A DNA stretch of 64,000 nt from Vibrio rhizosphaerae (GTDB lineage Bacteria > Pseudomonadota > Gammaproteobacteria > Enterobacterales > Vibrionaceae), in NCBI RefSeq assembly GCF_024347095.1, contig NZ_AP024903.1:3286001-3350000 (forward strand), in the 5' to 3' direction. Each line of letters begins with the position of its first letter. The stretch's first letter is position 1. The notes beneath the pieces were generated by a model, which was not told the DNA's origin, did no database searches, and saw only the letters and a program-made list of their open reading frames with translations. This document shows, piece after piece, positions 47,003 through 57,466 of the stretch. The position numbers and the translations under genes are program-made.

Positions 47003-47631
47003 TAATCAACTCCATCTCTCTGTTGATGTTTACGTGCAATCCGATAACTTGCTGCACCTTTGGCTATCATTCTTAACTGAGTAATTAATCGTTCTGCCAG
47101 TTCATCCCGCTCATTCTTACCCAGATCCATCGCTTCAGCGCCGGAGCTGAATACTAAGGTGACGGAAGCTTCGGCCTGAGGGGCTGCAATTTCTCGCGCC
47201 AGACCATTGAGGACGAGGTATTCAGTCAACTCGGCAGCAAAATGCTGAATCTCTCTGGCAACCGCTGCCCGAAATTCGTAGGAGGTTCCTGATCGTTCTC
47301 TCAATAATAGCCGAAATACATTGGGACTATTTTCGATGAATTCCATGAACGTCTCCACCGAGGTGCGAATCACACTGCCTCTGGTCGCAATACGCTGACG
47401 TGCCTGACGCATCAGTTGCCGCAGTAATAACCCCCCTTCGTCAACCATCGTCAGACCCAACTCATTCATATCATCAAAATGACGATAAAATGAGGTCGGC
47501 GCAATACCCGCTTCTCTGGCAACTTCTCTCAGGCTCAAACTGGAAAAACTCTGTTGTGCGCTCAGTTGACGAAAAGCAGCATCAATTAATGAACGACGGG
47601 TTTTTTCTTTCTGTTGAGCACGGATTCCCAT
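47002..47631 (-). CDS. fabR: Unsaturated fatty-acid biosynthesis repressor FabR
   Basis: FabR is a TetR-family repressor of fabA/fabB-type genes that senses the ratio of unsaturated to saturated acyl chains. The 209-residue sequence [40 protein letters not shown], then [20 protein letters not shown] closely follows E. coli FabR. I chose the ATG at 47631 to match the family start. It is divergent from sthA and overlaps yijD by one base, the usual order. Confidence 0.93.
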   Translation of the reverse strand: MGIRAQQKEKTRRSLIDAAFRQLSAQQSFSSLSLREVAREAGIAPTSFYRHFDDMNELGLTMVDEGGLLLRQLMRQARQRIATRGSVIRTSVETFMEFIENSPNVFRLLLRERSGTSYEFRAAVAREIQHFAAELTEYLVLNGLAREIAAPQAEASVTLVFSSGAEAMDLGKNERDELAERLITQLRMIAKGAASYRIARKHQQRDGVD

Positions 47632-47896
47632 GGCGTACAATTCCTAAATCACAGCTAAAAAACGCTCTACTATAACGCGAATTATTGTTTTATCGATCAA
47701 CAATATCTCATCCCGCACAAAATTGTCTATTCAAACTGATTTCATGGCAGTATCAGCGATCATTATCACTGATCGCTTGGCAGAACAGCGACACAAGTAA
47801 ATAATCCGTTACAATGATTCGTTACAGTGATCCACTAAAATAGTGCGTTACAATATACTCACCAAAAAAACCAACGAATATTCATCAGGAAGTCAT

Positions 47897-49297
47897 ATGT
47901 CAGAGACTCATCATTTTGATGCGATTGTCATCGGTAGTGGTCCCGGCGGTGAAGGTGCCGCGATGGGGCTGACCAAAGCAGGGCTGAATGTCGCCATCGT
48001 TGAAAAAGAACAAAGTGTCGGTGGCGGATGTACCCATTGGGGGACGATTCCATCCAAAGCTTTAAGACATGCCGTCAGCCGTATCATCGAATTTAACAGC
48101 AATCCGCTGTTTTGCCATAACAACACCAGTCTTCACGCCACATTCCCTAATATCCTGTTGCATGCTAAATCTGTCATCGATAAGCAGACCCGGTTACGTC
48201 AGGGGTTTTATGATCGCAACAAATGTACTTTACTGTTTGGCGTCGCTCAGTTTATCGATAGTCATACAGTCGAAGTGCTTCAACATGACGGTAGCAAAGA
48301 GCGTTATACCGCGGATAAGTTTGTCATCGCTACCGGTTCGCGCCCCTATCAGCCGCATGATGTCGATTTTAATCATCCGCGCATCTATGACAGTGACTCG
48401 ATCCTGAACCTAGAGCACGACCCGCGCCATATTCTGATTTACGGGGCGGGGGTAATCGGCTGTGAATATGCATCGATCTTCCGGGGCCTTGGGGTGAAAA
48501 CCGACCTGATCAATACCCGTGACCGCTTATTATCATTTCTCGATAATGAAGTCTCCGATGCATTGTCATACCATTTTTGGAATAACGGGGTTGTCATTCG
48601 CAATGATGAAACTTATCAGCGTATTGAAGGCTGTCAGGACGGGGTGATTGTTCACCTGAAATCAGGTAAGAAAATGAAAGCCGATTGCCTGCTCTATGCT
48701 AATGGCAGAACGGGTAATACCGATCGGTTAAATCTCGAAGTGCTCGGATTAGCAGCCGATTCGCGCGGCCAGTTGGCAGTCAACCGCAGTTATCAGACCG
48801 AAGTTGAACATATTTATGCCGTCGGGGATGTGATTGGCTACCCCAGTCTCGCCAGTGCGGCTTATGACCAAGGCCGGTTTGTTGCTCAAATCATTGCCTT
48901 CGGTGCGAGTAACAGTCAGCTGATTGAAGATATTCCGACCGGGATATATACCATTCCTGAAATCAGCTCTGTCGGCAAAACCGAGCAGGAGCTGACCAAT
49001 GCCAAAATCCCTTATGAGGTGGGTCGTTCTTCGTTTAAACACTTGGCACGGGCACAAATTGCCGGCACCGATGTGGGGAGTTTGAAAATTCTGTTCCACC
49101 GGGAAACCAAGGAGATTCTTGGAATTCACTGTTTCGGGGAACGGGCAGCCGAGATTATTCATATCGGTCAGGCAATTATGGAACAGAAAGGTGAAGCCAA
49201 CACCATTGAATATTTCGTCAATACGACCTTTAACTACCCGACCATGGCGGAAGCTTACCGGGTTGCAGCGTTGAATGGTTTAAATCGGCTGTTTTAA
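47897..49297 (+). CDS. sthA: Soluble pyridine nucleotide transhydrogenase
   Basis: SthA (UdhA) is a soluble FAD enzyme that converts NADPH and NAD+ to NADP+ and NADH. The 466 residues show the FAD motif [19 protein letters not shown], the flavin-disulfide region in the form [12 protein letters not shown] with the second redox cysteine replaced, as is normal for this family, the NAD motif [14 protein letters not shown], and the C-terminal [20 protein letters not shown]. Start chosen at 47897 ([13 protein letters not shown]) with AGGAAG upstream. It is divergent from fabR, with about 265 bases between. Confidence 0.95.
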   Translation: MSETHHFDAIVIGSGPGGEGAAMGLTKAGLNVAIVEKEQSVGGGCTHWGTIPSKALRHAVSRIIEFNSNPLFCHNNTSLHATFPNILLHAKSVIDKQTRLRQGFYDRNKCTLLFGVAQFIDSHTVEVLQHDGSKERYTADKFVIATGSRPYQPHDVDFNHPRIYDSDSILNLEHDPRHILIYGAGVIGCEYASIFRGLGVKTDLINTRDRLLSFLDNEVSDALSYHFWNNGVVIRNDETYQRIEGCQDGVIVHLKSGKKMKADCLLYANGRTGNTDRLNLEVLGLAADSRGQLAVNRSYQTEVEHIYAVGDVIGYPSLASAAYDQGRFVAQIIAFGASNSQLIEDIPTGIYTIPEISSVGKTEQELTNAKIPYEVGRSSFKHLARAQIAGTDVGSLKILFHRETKEILGIHCFGERAAEIIHIGQAIMEQKGEANTIEYFVNTTFNYPTMAEAYRVAALNGLNRLF

Positions 49298-49376
49298 TCG
49301 TGCTCCCCGATGTTACCGGGGGGTGGATAGTCTGTATTTCATACCGGGCTTGGTGGTTGTTCATCAAGCCCGAACT

Positions 49377-50189
49377 TTACCAGTAGAAGCGCATGACCAC
49401 CGGTGTGTAACGGTATTTGCAAGTCGTCAGATAACACACCAAACGGTGCCAGATTTTCCAACGGCGACAAGGATAATTGAGCGGTGAAAAGCGGCGTACT
49501 TCTTTGACCCACGGCAGACAGTTCAGTACCGCATGTTCTGGGGTGGCGAATCCATGTTGGTAAGCACTGCATCCCAGCTGTTGCCCTAAACGGGTCGCGG
49601 TTTTATCTCCGGCAAGCAACAGGCATGCATGGGCATGAGGAAAGGTCAGTCCGAGGGTTCTGATAAAAGCAGCCACATGTTCAGCTTGTGTTTCAAGCAA
49701 AGCATATTCGCAAAGAATCAACACCGGAGCAGACTCAGAAATCTGGATCTCTTTTAACCATGTCAGCGACGTCACACTGCCATTGATATGCTGATAGCGT
49801 TCACTGGGGTGAAATAACCGCTTGCGCCAGATCAGATGTTCGGATACATCCACTTCCAGCCAGTGACAACGACCATTATCGACCCGATAGAATCGCGTAT
49901 CTAAACCGGCACCGACGTTAATCACCCAAGCATCCGGGTAGGTAGAAAGGAACTCGCGGACCTGTTGGTCACAGATTTGTGTCAACGTGACATGTAACAA
50001 CTGCTTCTGATCAAGATTGCCATCCCAGCAATCGAGCGCCACCTGACAGGATAAACAGGCTTGTGCAGCAATCGGATCATAAATTAGGCCGTTGTCAGCT
50101 AAGCTTTCCCGGCTTCTGAACCACAACGGCTCAACGAGATGCGCAGGAATCTGATAGTGTTCTCGATGCTTCCGGCAATAATATGACAT
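49377..50189 (-). CDS. SAM-dependent methyltransferase (leucine carboxyl methyltransferase type), iron-regulated
   Basis: About 270 residues. The SAM-binding motif is VINVGAGLDTRFYR, followed by the acidic ribose-binding site CHWLEVDVSEHLIWRK; both are typical of the LCM/PPM1-like family, which methylates carboxyl or hydroxyl groups of peptides and small molecules. The start at 50189 has an AGAGG site 8 bases before; ATGs at 50195 and 50198 are alternatives. The Fur box at 50218 predicts expression when iron is low, so a role in siderophore or metallophore metabolism is possible. Its substrate cannot be read from the sequence. Confidence 0.75.
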   Translation of the reverse strand: MSYYCRKHREHYQIPAHLVEPLWFRSRESLADNGLIYDPIAAQACLSCQVALDCWDGNLDQKQLLHVTLTQICDQQVREFLSTYPDAWVINVGAGLDTRFYRVDNGRCHWLEVDVSEHLIWRKRLFHPSERYQHINGSVTSLTWLKEIQISESAPVLILCEYALLETQAEHVAAFIRTLGLTFPHAHACLLLAGDKTATRLGQQLGCSAYQHGFATPEHAVLNCLPWVKEVRRFSPLNYPCRRWKIWHRLVCYLTTCKYRYTPVVMRFYW

Positions 50190-50217
50190 TGTCATCATCC
50201 TCTAAAGTTGATTTAGA

Positions 50218-50232
50218 TGATAATGAATATCA
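50218..50232 (-). promoter_or_regulatory. Fur box ahead of the methyltransferase
   Basis: TGATAAT-G-AATATCA matches the 7-1-7 consensus TGATAAT-N-ATTATCA at 13 of 14 positions. It lies about 30 bases upstream of the methyltransferase start, where bound Fur would block transcription. Confidence 0.72.
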
Positions 50233-50301
50233 ATACCATTAGCAAGTTATTGAGAGATGTTCTCAATAACTTACACAGTCAGATGCTTCACCAGCCGTTG
50301 G

Positions 50302-50925
50302 TTACATCCAATCGGTATTACGAATAATTCCGACGGCGACCCCTTCGATGGTTAATTCCTGAGAAGTGAGATCGACTTCAATTGGAGTGAAGTCTTCATT
50401 TTCTGCATGGAGCAGCACTTTGGCACCCTGACGCTCCAGTCGTTTGACCGTGACATCATCTTCGACACGAGCAACGACAACCTGACCATTTCTGACATCC
50501 TGCGTTTTATGCACAGCCAGCAAATCGCCATCCATGATGCCGATATTTTTCATACTCTCACCATGAACGCGTAGCAGGAAATCAGCTTGGGGTCTGAACA
50601 TCGCCGGATCAACCTGATAGTGCGCTTCGACATGTTCCTGCGCCAGAATCGGCTCGCCCGCAGCAACGCGACCAATCAGCGGCAGACCTTCTTCAACCGG
50701 GTCATTCGCTGAATCGAGCAAAATACGGATCCCACGAGAGGCGCCGGGAACAATTTCAATCACTTGTTTACGCGCAAGTGCTTTCAAATGTTCTTCAGCC
50801 GCATTGGCAGAACGGAACCCCAGCTCTTTGGCAATTTCAGCCCGAGTCGGTGGCATTCCGGAATCTTCAATCCGGCTTTTGATCAAATCAAAGACCTGTT
50901 GTTGGCGTGGTGTTAAAGGCTTCAT
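50302..50925 (-). CDS. lexA: SOS repressor LexA
   Basis: LexA represses the SOS regulon and cleaves itself when RecA is activated. The 207 residues have the winged HTH ([20 protein letters not shown], about 25-44), the Ala89-Gly90 cleavage site (RVAAGEP), the catalytic serine in HGESMKN (S124) and the lysine in VTVKRL (K161). All key residues are present. Two LexA boxes upstream give autoregulation. The neighbours dgkA and plsB follow E. coli order. Confidence 0.97.
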   Translation of the reverse strand: MKPLTPRQQQVFDLIKSRIEDSGMPPTRAEIAKELGFRSANAAEEHLKALARKQVIEIVPGASRGIRILLDSANDPVEEGLPLIGRVAAGEPILAQEHVEAHYQVDPAMFRPQADFLLRVHGESMKNIGIMDGDLLAVHKTQDVRNGQVVVARVEDDVTVKRLERQGAKVLLHAENEDFTPIEVDLTSQELTIEGVAVGIIRNTDWM

Positions 50926-50932
50926 AATTCAC

Positions 50933-50948
50933 CTGTCTTTTTATACAG
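50933..50948 (-). promoter_or_regulatory. LexA box 1 of lexA
   Basis: CTGTCTTTTTATACAG fits CTG-N10-CAG. It is 8 bases before the lexA start. Confidence 0.85.
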
Positions 50949-50952
50949 TTAA

Positions 50953-50968
50953 CTGTGAGTATATCCAG
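50953..50968 (-). promoter_or_regulatory. LexA box 2 of lexA
   Basis: CTGTGAGTATATCCAG fits CTG-N10-CAG and lies 4 bases beyond box 1. Paired boxes with about 20-base spacing are also seen at E. coli lexA. Confidence 0.85.
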
Positions 50969-51003
50969 TATTCTGATAAATGGAAAGTGAATCTTTCAAA
51001 GCG

Positions 51004-51366
51004 TTAAAATACGAAAATATCTACCCAGATATAGAGTGACATCCCAATCGAGAGCAACACGGCTGCCGACCCCATATCCTTAGCTTGCCCCGCCAGTTGG
51101 TGGTGCTCAAGTCCGATACGATCGACCACTGCCTCAATGGCGCTATTCAATAGCTCAACGATCAAGACAAACAGCAATGACGCGATCAGCAATAAACGTT
51201 GGATTTGCGTCACATCGGCGAACAAGGCAATGGGGATCAGGATCAGACATACAATTAACTCTTCCCGAAAAGCCGCTTCACCGATAATCGCGGCGCGGAT
51301 GCCCTGATAGGAATATTTGGCAGCATTCAATATACGTCTCAAGCCTTGAGCTGGTTTATTTTGCAT
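51004..51366 (-). CDS. dgkA: Diacylglycerol kinase
   Basis: DgkA is a small trimeric inner-membrane kinase that turns diacylglycerol, left from membrane-derived oligosaccharide synthesis, into phosphatidic acid. The 120 residues have three membrane segments and the conserved signature ELLNSAIEAVVDRIG with the catalytic glutamate, plus the N-terminal RGIRAAIIGEAAFREE. It lies between lexA and the divergent plsB, the conserved arrangement. Confidence 0.95.
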   Translation of the reverse strand: MQNKPAQGLRRILNAAKYSYQGIRAAIIGEAAFREELIVCLILIPIALFADVTQIQRLLLIASLLFVLIVELLNSAIEAVVDRIGLEHHQLAGQAKDMGSAAVLLSIGMSLYIWVDIFVF

Positions 51367-51606
51367 AGATTTTTCCGATTAAGTAACGTGAACAGGCACA
51401 TGTGAATAACGACATCCGACAGCAGGGTGAATACTATCACGACGATGGCCGAGAACTGTAGTCGTACACAAAAATAGTCGTGAATAGTAAAAGGTTAACC
51501 CTGTTTCTGTTATCCTAGACAACATTCCGGTGGCTGGGTTCACATGCTTGATATCGTGACGATCCGGCCCCACTTTCGTTATTCATTCTTGAGAGTCCGA
51601 GCTTTT

Positions 51607-54030
51607 ATGTCAGTCCGACAATCAGTATCACGTTCACTACTAACAATCCCTGTCTCTGCTTTGACCAAAAGTACAGTTGTTCCTGCTGATCCAATTGCTG
51701 ATCATCAGATTGATCTGGAGAAACCGATTGTCTATGCACTCCCGTTTCAATCAACCGTTGATCTGCTGACTTTAAAACAACAGACAGAGAAACTAGGGCT
51801 GCCGGATCCATTTCAGCCTTTAGAAATCAATGGGAAGAAACTCACACGTTATATTTTTATAGCCTCCCGGCCGACGCTAATCCGCAGTGATGAAGATGTG
51901 CCGAAAGGCTCCGTGACGCAATTTACTGAGTTACTCGCGTTACATCAGGCCAACCCTGAACTGGATATTCAGCTCCTGCCAACCTCAGTACTTTGGGGCA
52001 GAAAACCCGGTAAGGAAAATCAGAGCAAAGCTTATCTGGAACCCATGAACGGCCCACAAAAAGCCAAGGCGGTATTGCTGTCTGGCAGAGATTGCTTAGT
52101 CCGTTTCAGCCCGGTTGTTTCGCTGCGTTATATGGCAGACAGTCACGGCACGGATGCAGCAATTGCCCATAAAGTTGCACGGGTTGCCCGAATTCATTTT
52201 TCTCGCCAGAAGCTGGCAGCTTCAGGGCCGCAACTGCCGGAGCGTGAAGTATTACTCCAGCGCTTGATGCAATCACAAGCCATTCGCAATGCGATTAATG
52301 AAGAAGTCAAAACGAAAAACATTTCACCGAAAAAAGCACAAAAAGAAGCCCTGAAAATCTTAGATGAGATTGCAGCAAACTTCTCTTACTCTCTCGTGCG
52401 CAAAAGTGACCGCTTGCTAAAATGGCTCTGGAACCGGATTTACCAAGGTATCAACGTGCACAACGCTGCGCGTGTACGCCGTCTGGCTCAAGATGGTCAC
52501 GAGATTGTCTATGTGCCATGTCACCGGAGTCACATGGACTATCTGTTACTGTCTTATGTGTTGTATCACGAAGGGATGGTGCCGCCCCATATTGCTGCGG
52601 GTCTGAACCTGAACTTTTTCCCGGCCGGTCCTTTGTTCCGCCGCGGCGGAGCGTTTTTTATCCGCCGCAGTTTTAAAGGGAATAAACTTTATTCAACGAT
52701 TTTCCGCGAATATCTGGCGGACTTGTTCGCCAAAGGCTACTCCGTTGAGTATTTCAGTGAAGGGGGTCGTTCGCGTACCGGGCGTTTGCTCCCTGCTAAA
52801 ACCGGGATGCTGGCTATGACGATTCAAGCCATGTTGCGAGGTCTCAACCGCCCCGTCACGCTGGTGCCGGTCTACATTGGCTATGAACATGTTATGGAAG
52901 TTTCAACCTATGCCAAAGAGCTGCGCGGTAAGCAAAAAGAAAAAGAAAATGCCAGTCTGGTGATCCGCACCATTCGGAAACTGAAAAACTTCGGCCAAGG
53001 ATATGTTAACTTTGGCGAACCGATCCTGCTCAATCAGTTTTTGAATGAAGAAGTGCCGGACTGGACTCAAGATATTGACCGGGTCGGGAATAGTCGTCCT
53101 CAGTGGATCACACCGCTGGTCAATCAACTGGCAAACAAGATGATGACCCGCATCAATGATGCTGCGGCAGCGAATGCGATGACGTTATGTGCGACAGCGC
53201 TGCTTGCATCCCGTCAGCGTGCCCTTGCCCGGGAAAACTTAATCAAGCAGATCGACTGCTATCTTAACCTGCTGCGGAATGTCCCTTACTCGGACACCAT
53301 GACCGTCCCGACAGAGAGTGCCGAATCGCTGGTTAGTCATGCAACATCTCTCGACAAGTTTTTGATCGAATCCGATAGTATTGGTGAAATCATCTCACTG
53401 GATCGTCACCAGTCGATTCTCATGACTTACTATCGTAACAATATTATTCATCTGTTGGCGCTGCCGTCACTGATTGCTCAGATATTGGTGAGTCACCAAT
53501 ATCTGCCGCTCGAGACACTACGCCATTATGTAGCACTCATCTATCCGTTCATCCAGCAAGAGCTGTTCCTGAGTTATCAGCCGGAAGCACTCAATGAACA
53601 TATTGAGGCTTATCTGCGTGAATTGCAGCGGCAGGAGTTAATCCAGTATGAAGACGACACTGTGTCTATCAATCCAGCCAGAACACAGGTGTTAATCTTA
53701 CTCGGCAGAACGATTTCCGAAACGCTGCAACGTTATGCGATTACGTTAAATCTACTGGTCTCGACACCGGATATGGGTAAAAGCGAGCTCGAGAAAAATA
53801 GTCAGGAAATTGCCCGCCGTCTGGGACGACTCCATGGGATCAATGCGCCGGAATTTTTTGATAAAGGCGTCTTCACTGCCTTAATGACGACCCTGAAACA
53901 GCAAGGTTATCTCAACCATGATCAGCAACTCTGTGCGGAAAAGTGTCAGCAACTGTCTGAACTGATGTTCACGTTGCTCTATCCTGAAATCCGCTTGACG
54001 ATCAGAGAGAGTATCTACCTGATTGATTAA
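51607..54030 (+). CDS. plsB: Glycerol-3-phosphate 1-O-acyltransferase
   Basis: PlsB starts phospholipid synthesis by moving an acyl chain from acyl-ACP or acyl-CoA to glycerol-3-phosphate at the inner membrane. From the ATG at 51607 it has 807 residues, the same as E. coli PlsB, and starts [19 protein letters not shown] like the family; the longer frame from 51544 has no family match. The acyltransferase motifs are intact: block [13 protein letters not shown], block [12 protein letters not shown], block [22 protein letters not shown], block [13 protein letters not shown]. Confidence 0.96.
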   Translation: MSVRQSVSRSLLTIPVSALTKSTVVPADPIADHQIDLEKPIVYALPFQSTVDLLTLKQQTEKLGLPDPFQPLEINGKKLTRYIFIASRPTLIRSDEDVPKGSVTQFTELLALHQANPELDIQLLPTSVLWGRKPGKENQSKAYLEPMNGPQKAKAVLLSGRDCLVRFSPVVSLRYMADSHGTDAAIAHKVARVARIHFSRQKLAASGPQLPEREVLLQRLMQSQAIRNAINEEVKTKNISPKKAQKEALKILDEIAANFSYSLVRKSDRLLKWLWNRIYQGINVHNAARVRRLAQDGHEIVYVPCHRSHMDYLLLSYVLYHEGMVPPHIAAGLNLNFFPAGPLFRRGGAFFIRRSFKGNKLYSTIFREYLADLFAKGYSVEYFSEGGRSRTGRLLPAKTGMLAMTIQAMLRGLNRPVTLVPVYIGYEHVMEVSTYAKELRGKQKEKENASLVIRTIRKLKNFGQGYVNFGEPILLNQFLNEEVPDWTQDIDRVGNSRPQWITPLVNQLANKMMTRINDAAAANAMTLCATALLASRQRALARENLIKQIDCYLNLLRNVPYSDTMTVPTESAESLVSHATSLDKFLIESDSIGEIISLDRHQSILMTYYRNNIIHLLALPSLIAQILVSHQYLPLETLRHYVALIYPFIQQELFLSYQPEALNEHIEAYLRELQRQELIQYEDDTVSINPARTQVLILLGRTISETLQRYAITLNLLVSTPDMGKSELEKNSQEIARRLGRLHGINAPEFFDKGVFTALMTTLKQQGYLNHDQQLCAEKCQQLSELMFTLLYPEIRLTIRESIYLID

Positions 54031-54055
54031 AAGCGTCATTGGGTTTATTGAGACC

Positions 54056-54089
54056 AACAAAAACGGCATCAAATGATGCCGTTTTTGTT
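54056..54089. terminator. Bidirectional terminator between plsB and ubiA
   Basis: AACAAAAACGGCATCA and TGATGCCGTTTTTGTT form a 16-bp stem with a 2-base core loop. A-rich and T-rich arms serve both convergent genes. Confidence 0.88.
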
Positions 54090-54113
54090 ATCCGGATGGT
54101 CAATATGCATGGC

Positions 54114-54974
54114 TTAATTGAACGACATAGATATCAACAGTCCCGCCGCAATCACCATGCCGACATAGTTGTTGTTCAGGAATGCTTGCAGACACAAAGT
54201 CCGTTGACGATGTCGAATTAAATGCTGTTGATACACAAACAATCCACTGACGATCAGGATGCTCCAATAAAACGCAGCCCCCAACTGATACATCACCCCT
54301 ACCCCAATCAACATCAGTAACGTGATCAGTTGAAGAATACCAATAATCAGCTTATCAAAACGACCAAACAGAATCGCGGTTGATTTCACCCCGATCTTTA
54401 AATCATCTTCCCGATCAGCCATCGCATACTGGGTATCATAGGCAACGGTCCAGACTGAGTTAATCAGAAAAATAAACCAGACCACGCCCGGCAGGCTGTT
54501 GGATTGTGCCGCCCAGGCCATCGGAATCGCCCAGCTAAAAGCCAGTGCCAGAAAAACCTGCGGTAAATGCGTATAACGTTTCATGAACGGGTAAATAAAT
54601 GCCAATACAATCGCAGCAAAGGAGAGCTGGATGGTGAGCTTATTCATCGTCAACACCAGCGCGAAAGAGAACAATGAGAGAATCAGAAATAAGCCGACCG
54701 CCTCTTTCTCAGTCACAAGACCTGCCGGTAAAGGACGCATGTGCGTTCGCTGAACATGGCCGTCAACATGGCGATCGGCAAAGTCATTAATGACACAGCC
54801 CGCTGAACGCATCAAAACAACACCAAGTGCAAAGACCAACAGAACATTCAGATCCGGAATGCCTTCGGCAGCAAGAATCAATGCCCATAACGTCGGCCAT
54901 AACAACAGCAAAGAACCAATGGGACGATCCATTCGCATCAATTGCCAGTATGCTTTTGCCTTTGATACAGTCAT
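54114..54974 (-). CDS. ubiA: 4-hydroxybenzoate octaprenyltransferase
   Basis: UbiA attaches the polyprenyl tail to 4-hydroxybenzoate in ubiquinone synthesis, at the inner membrane. The 286 residues from the ATG at 54974 ([20 protein letters not shown]) have about eight membrane segments and both aspartate-rich motifs, NDFADRHVD and [12 protein letters not shown]. The start overlaps the ubiC stop by 4 bases, so the two steps are translationally coupled. Confidence 0.95.
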   Translation of the reverse strand: MTVSKAKAYWQLMRMDRPIGSLLLLWPTLWALILAAEGIPDLNVLLVFALGVVLMRSAGCVINDFADRHVDGHVQRTHMRPLPAGLVTEKEAVGLFLILSLFSFALVLTMNKLTIQLSFAAIVLAFIYPFMKRYTHLPQVFLALAFSWAIPMAWAAQSNSLPGVVWFIFLINSVWTVAYDTQYAMADREDDLKIGVKSTAILFGRFDKLIIGILQLITLLMLIGVGVMYQLGAAFYWSILIVSGLFVYQQHLIRHRQRTLCLQAFLNNNYVGMVIAAGLLISMSFN

Positions 54975-55516
54975 TCTTTGTTCTCCTTCACATACACAGG
55001 GGCGTCCGGTAAAAATAGTTCTGTGACCAGCATAGGTTGATTTGCCATCCATAGCCTTGAGCGACGCGCCCACAATACGCCATCTTCGGTATCCACTTTT
55101 GCGACCTGTAGCGCATCTCGTTGAACATCCTCCGACTGAAAGACAAAATCCCCAAGTGAAGTTGCTCCCAGTTGAAAGATCGGATTCGACAAATCACTCT
55201 GCTCCAATTGTGGAATCAGCGTGTAACCAATAACCCACGGGGTTTCATCTCCCGACAGTAACACCTGACGAATCAGGCATCGTTGCGGCGAATCTAACAA
55301 GTCTTGCTCTTGCGCCGAAAGCCATGACGTTTTTTCCCAGTCATGCCGGAGTACCTCAACGGATAGCGTTTGACAATAGTTTTTCATCAACTGAGAAAGC
55401 GATCCCGGTTCTTGTAACCAGTATCTAATCTTTGGCGTCGGAAAATAAAAGTTTTCGCATTCTTGCCAGATTATCTGGTTTAATAGCGATAGATAAGGCG
55501 AAACTGATTGATGCAT
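54971..55516 (-). CDS. ubiC: Chorismate--pyruvate lyase
   Basis: UbiC cuts chorismate to 4-hydroxybenzoate and pyruvate, the first committed step of ubiquinone synthesis. The 181 residues have the family features [39 protein letters not shown] with the active-site arginine, and the C-terminal [21 protein letters not shown] with the product-binding glutamate. It is the first gene of ubiC-ubiA. Confidence 0.93.
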   Translation of the reverse strand: MHQSVSPYLSLLNQIIWQECENFYFPTPKIRYWLQEPGSLSQLMKNYCQTLSVEVLRHDWEKTSWLSAQEQDLLDSPQRCLIRQVLLSGDETPWVIGYTLIPQLEQSDLSNPIFQLGATSLGDFVFQSEDVQRDALQVAKVDTEDGVLWARRSRLWMANQPMLVTELFLPDAPVYVKENKE

Positions 55517-55682
55517 ACTACTATTTTATGTGAATGCCTTTGTGATTGCATAATATCCTGATTAGGATATTGTTTTGAAGCGAATGTCGAAGGCTGTCAA
55601 CTTTGTTACTAACGGGTAAACTATTGTAACAAGACTAGAGCGATTCGAATATCATCAACCTTTGTCAGATTATAACATTATT

Positions 55683-56093
55683 ATGCTGAAACGTTATTTA
55701 GCCCTCATCATTCTTATGACAGGCCTGTTTACTGTCTCTCTTAGCAACGCAGCTGAAGATTCAGGCGCTCCAAAACTTGCCTATTTTACGTTGGAACCCG
55801 ATTTAACTACCAATTTCTTTACCAAAGGAAAAGAGCTTGGATATATTCAAGTGCGTATCGAAATTATGGTCGCTAATAATTCTGATCTACCGATCATCGA
55901 AAAACATCAGCCATTGATTCGCGATACCGTGGTCGAACTGATGGGAAAACAGACTGCGGATACCATTCGCTCTCTTGCAGGCAGAGAGGATCTGAGGAAG
56001 ACATTGGTGAAAAAAATCAATGATTTGCTTCTGCCGGAAACCGGACGTTCCATCGTCGCTGACTTACTATTTACTAAATATATTTATCAGTAA
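55683..56093 (+). CDS. FliL-family periplasmic protein
   Basis: 136 residues from the ATG at 55683. An N-terminal signal peptide or anchor (about 4-26, LALIILMTGLFTVSLSNAA) is followed by a FliL-like domain: LAYFTLEPDLTTNFF, YIQVRIEIMVANNSDLPIIEKHQPLIRDTVVELMGKQTAD, and VKKINDLLLPETG near the end. FliL proteins support the flagellar stator. This copy is outside any flagellar cluster and next to ubiC, a place seen in other vibrios, so its link to motility is uncertain. Confidence 0.82.
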   Translation: MLKRYLALIILMTGLFTVSLSNAAEDSGAPKLAYFTLEPDLTTNFFTKGKELGYIQVRIEIMVANNSDLPIIEKHQPLIRDTVVELMGKQTADTIRSLAGREDLRKTLVKKINDLLLPETGRSIVADLLFTKYIYQ

Positions 56094-56203
56094 TCTCAAT
56101 TTATAACGACAGCACTCAACAAAAGACCGTCTGCTGAAAAGAGACGGCCTGTCCGTTTCCATGATCGGTTAACGACATCTGTACACAGCGCGCGAACGGT
56201 TGA

Positions 56204-57046
56204 CTACACGTTGGCCGGGGCACGTTTCGACTCATACAATCCGAGTCCCATCCCAATCAGTAATCCGGTAACGTTAGCACTATTGGCAATAGTCATAAAG
56301 GGCTGTACAAAAGCAATCACTAACCAGACCAGCATAAAACCAAGTAACGGTTTCTGGATTGATAACCCTAGTTCAGGGCGCTTCCAACCGATCATCCAAA
56401 TGAAACCGACCAACGCATAGACCACACCGGATAACCCACCAAACCTCGGACCATCGCTCCAATACTGCACGATGCCAGAGCCGGCTGAAGACAATATCAG
56501 CAAGTTCGCTAACTTCAATGCCCCCAGACGTTTTTCAAGGTCGCCCCCCAGGTACCACCACCACAACAGGTTAAATATGATATGCAGGACAGAAAAATGC
56601 AGAAATGCAGGAGTAACCCAACGCCAGATTTGCCAACCTTCGCTCTGAGAGGCCGGGAAATGGAGCAGATTGAACATCGTTTGTTGTAATCCAAACATCT
56701 GAAGTATAAAAACAACAATGCACAGCAGCATCACGCCTAATGTCATATAACCGGCTTTGGCATAAAACAGTTGTAAAACACTGGGTGAGCTGTAATGAAA
56801 TGAGGGTTTTTGTCTGCCATCAGTCTCCCAGGAGGCAGCACGATATTTCGGATCTTCAGGATGGGCGAGAAACAGCTTCAGTTCGATTTCTGTTTCGTGC
56901 AAGTGTTCATCTTTGATTAACCATAAACAGAATGTTGCTTCTGCTTCTGCTTCTGGCATCATCTTGATTTCTATATGCTTTAAAGCCATATAGTCAATGA
57001 ATGCCTGCCCCAAACGAGGATTATCAATCGTAATCAGACGCATCAT
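56204..57046 (-). CDS. glpG: Rhomboid protease GlpG homologue lacking the catalytic histidine
   Basis: Rhomboids cut membrane proteins inside the bilayer with a Ser-His dyad. The 280 residues have the cytoplasmic N-domain (MMRLITIDNPRLGQAFIDYM), six membrane segments, the WWWYLGG motif with H150, H155 and N159, and the nucleophile in GGLSGVVYALVG (S206). The catalytic histidine should be in the E. coli motif ANGAH; here the matching motif is ANSAN, so residue 258 is asparagine (codon AAC, 56273-56275). The protein may be inactive or altered. Start chosen by match to E. coli GlpG; 57043 is also possible. glpE lies about 100 bases upstream. Confidence 0.9.
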   Translation of the reverse strand: MMRLITIDNPRLGQAFIDYMALKHIEIKMMPEAEAEATFCLWLIKDEHLHETEIELKLFLAHPEDPKYRAASWETDGRQKPSFHYSSPSVLQLFYAKAGYMTLGVMLLCIVVFILQMFGLQQTMFNLLHFPASQSEGWQIWRWVTPAFLHFSVLHIIFNLLWWWYLGGDLEKRLGALKLANLLILSSAGSGIVQYWSDGPRFGGLSGVVYALVGFIWMIGWKRPELGLSIQKPLLGFMLVWLVIAFVQPFMTIANSANVTGLLIGMGLGLYESKRAPANV

Positions 57047-57142
57047 ATCTCTGTCTCTTCTCTGTCGAATAATGGGGAATACCGGATGGCTCAACATCAT
57101 ATCCTATGCTCACAATGAGCATCGGAAACACGCATACAATGA

Positions 57143-57466
57143 TTATGACAACGATGCGACCGGTAAATTCGCCCGATGCCACGCTTCAAAGCCGCCATCA
57201 ATGCTATAGACGGTTTCAAATCCCTGATTAATCAAATATTGTGCTGCGCCCTGGCTACTCACACCGTGATAACACATCACCAGCACGGGATGGTCATAAT
57301 CAACGTCTGCCATAAACTGATTGATGGTATCGTTGGTCAAGTGAAATGCAGATTCGGCATGGGCGACGGCAAATGACTGAGGGTCACGAATATCGACTAA
57401 CGTTGCGCCCTGCTCTTGCATCATGTTCAGCGCCCCCTGAACATCGATATGTTGAAATTGCTCCAT
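57143..57466 (-). CDS. glpE: Thiosulfate sulfurtransferase (single-domain rhodanese)
   Basis: GlpE moves sulfur from thiosulfate to thiol acceptors. The 107 residues form one rhodanese domain: the N-terminal [36 protein letters not shown], and the active-site loop [16 protein letters not shown] with the catalytic cysteine. The length equals that of the E. coli enzyme. It is likely in one unit with glpG downstream. Confidence 0.93.
   Translation of the reverse strand: MEQFQHIDVQGALNMMQEQGATLVDIRDPQSFAVAHAESAFHLTNDTINQFMADVDYDHPVLVMCYHGVSSQGAAQYLINQGFETVYSIDGGFEAWHRANLPVASLS

Noticed and set aside
51544..51606. 21-codon N-terminal extension of PlsB
   Set aside because: From 51607 the protein has exactly the family length and N-terminal sequence; the extension has no family match.
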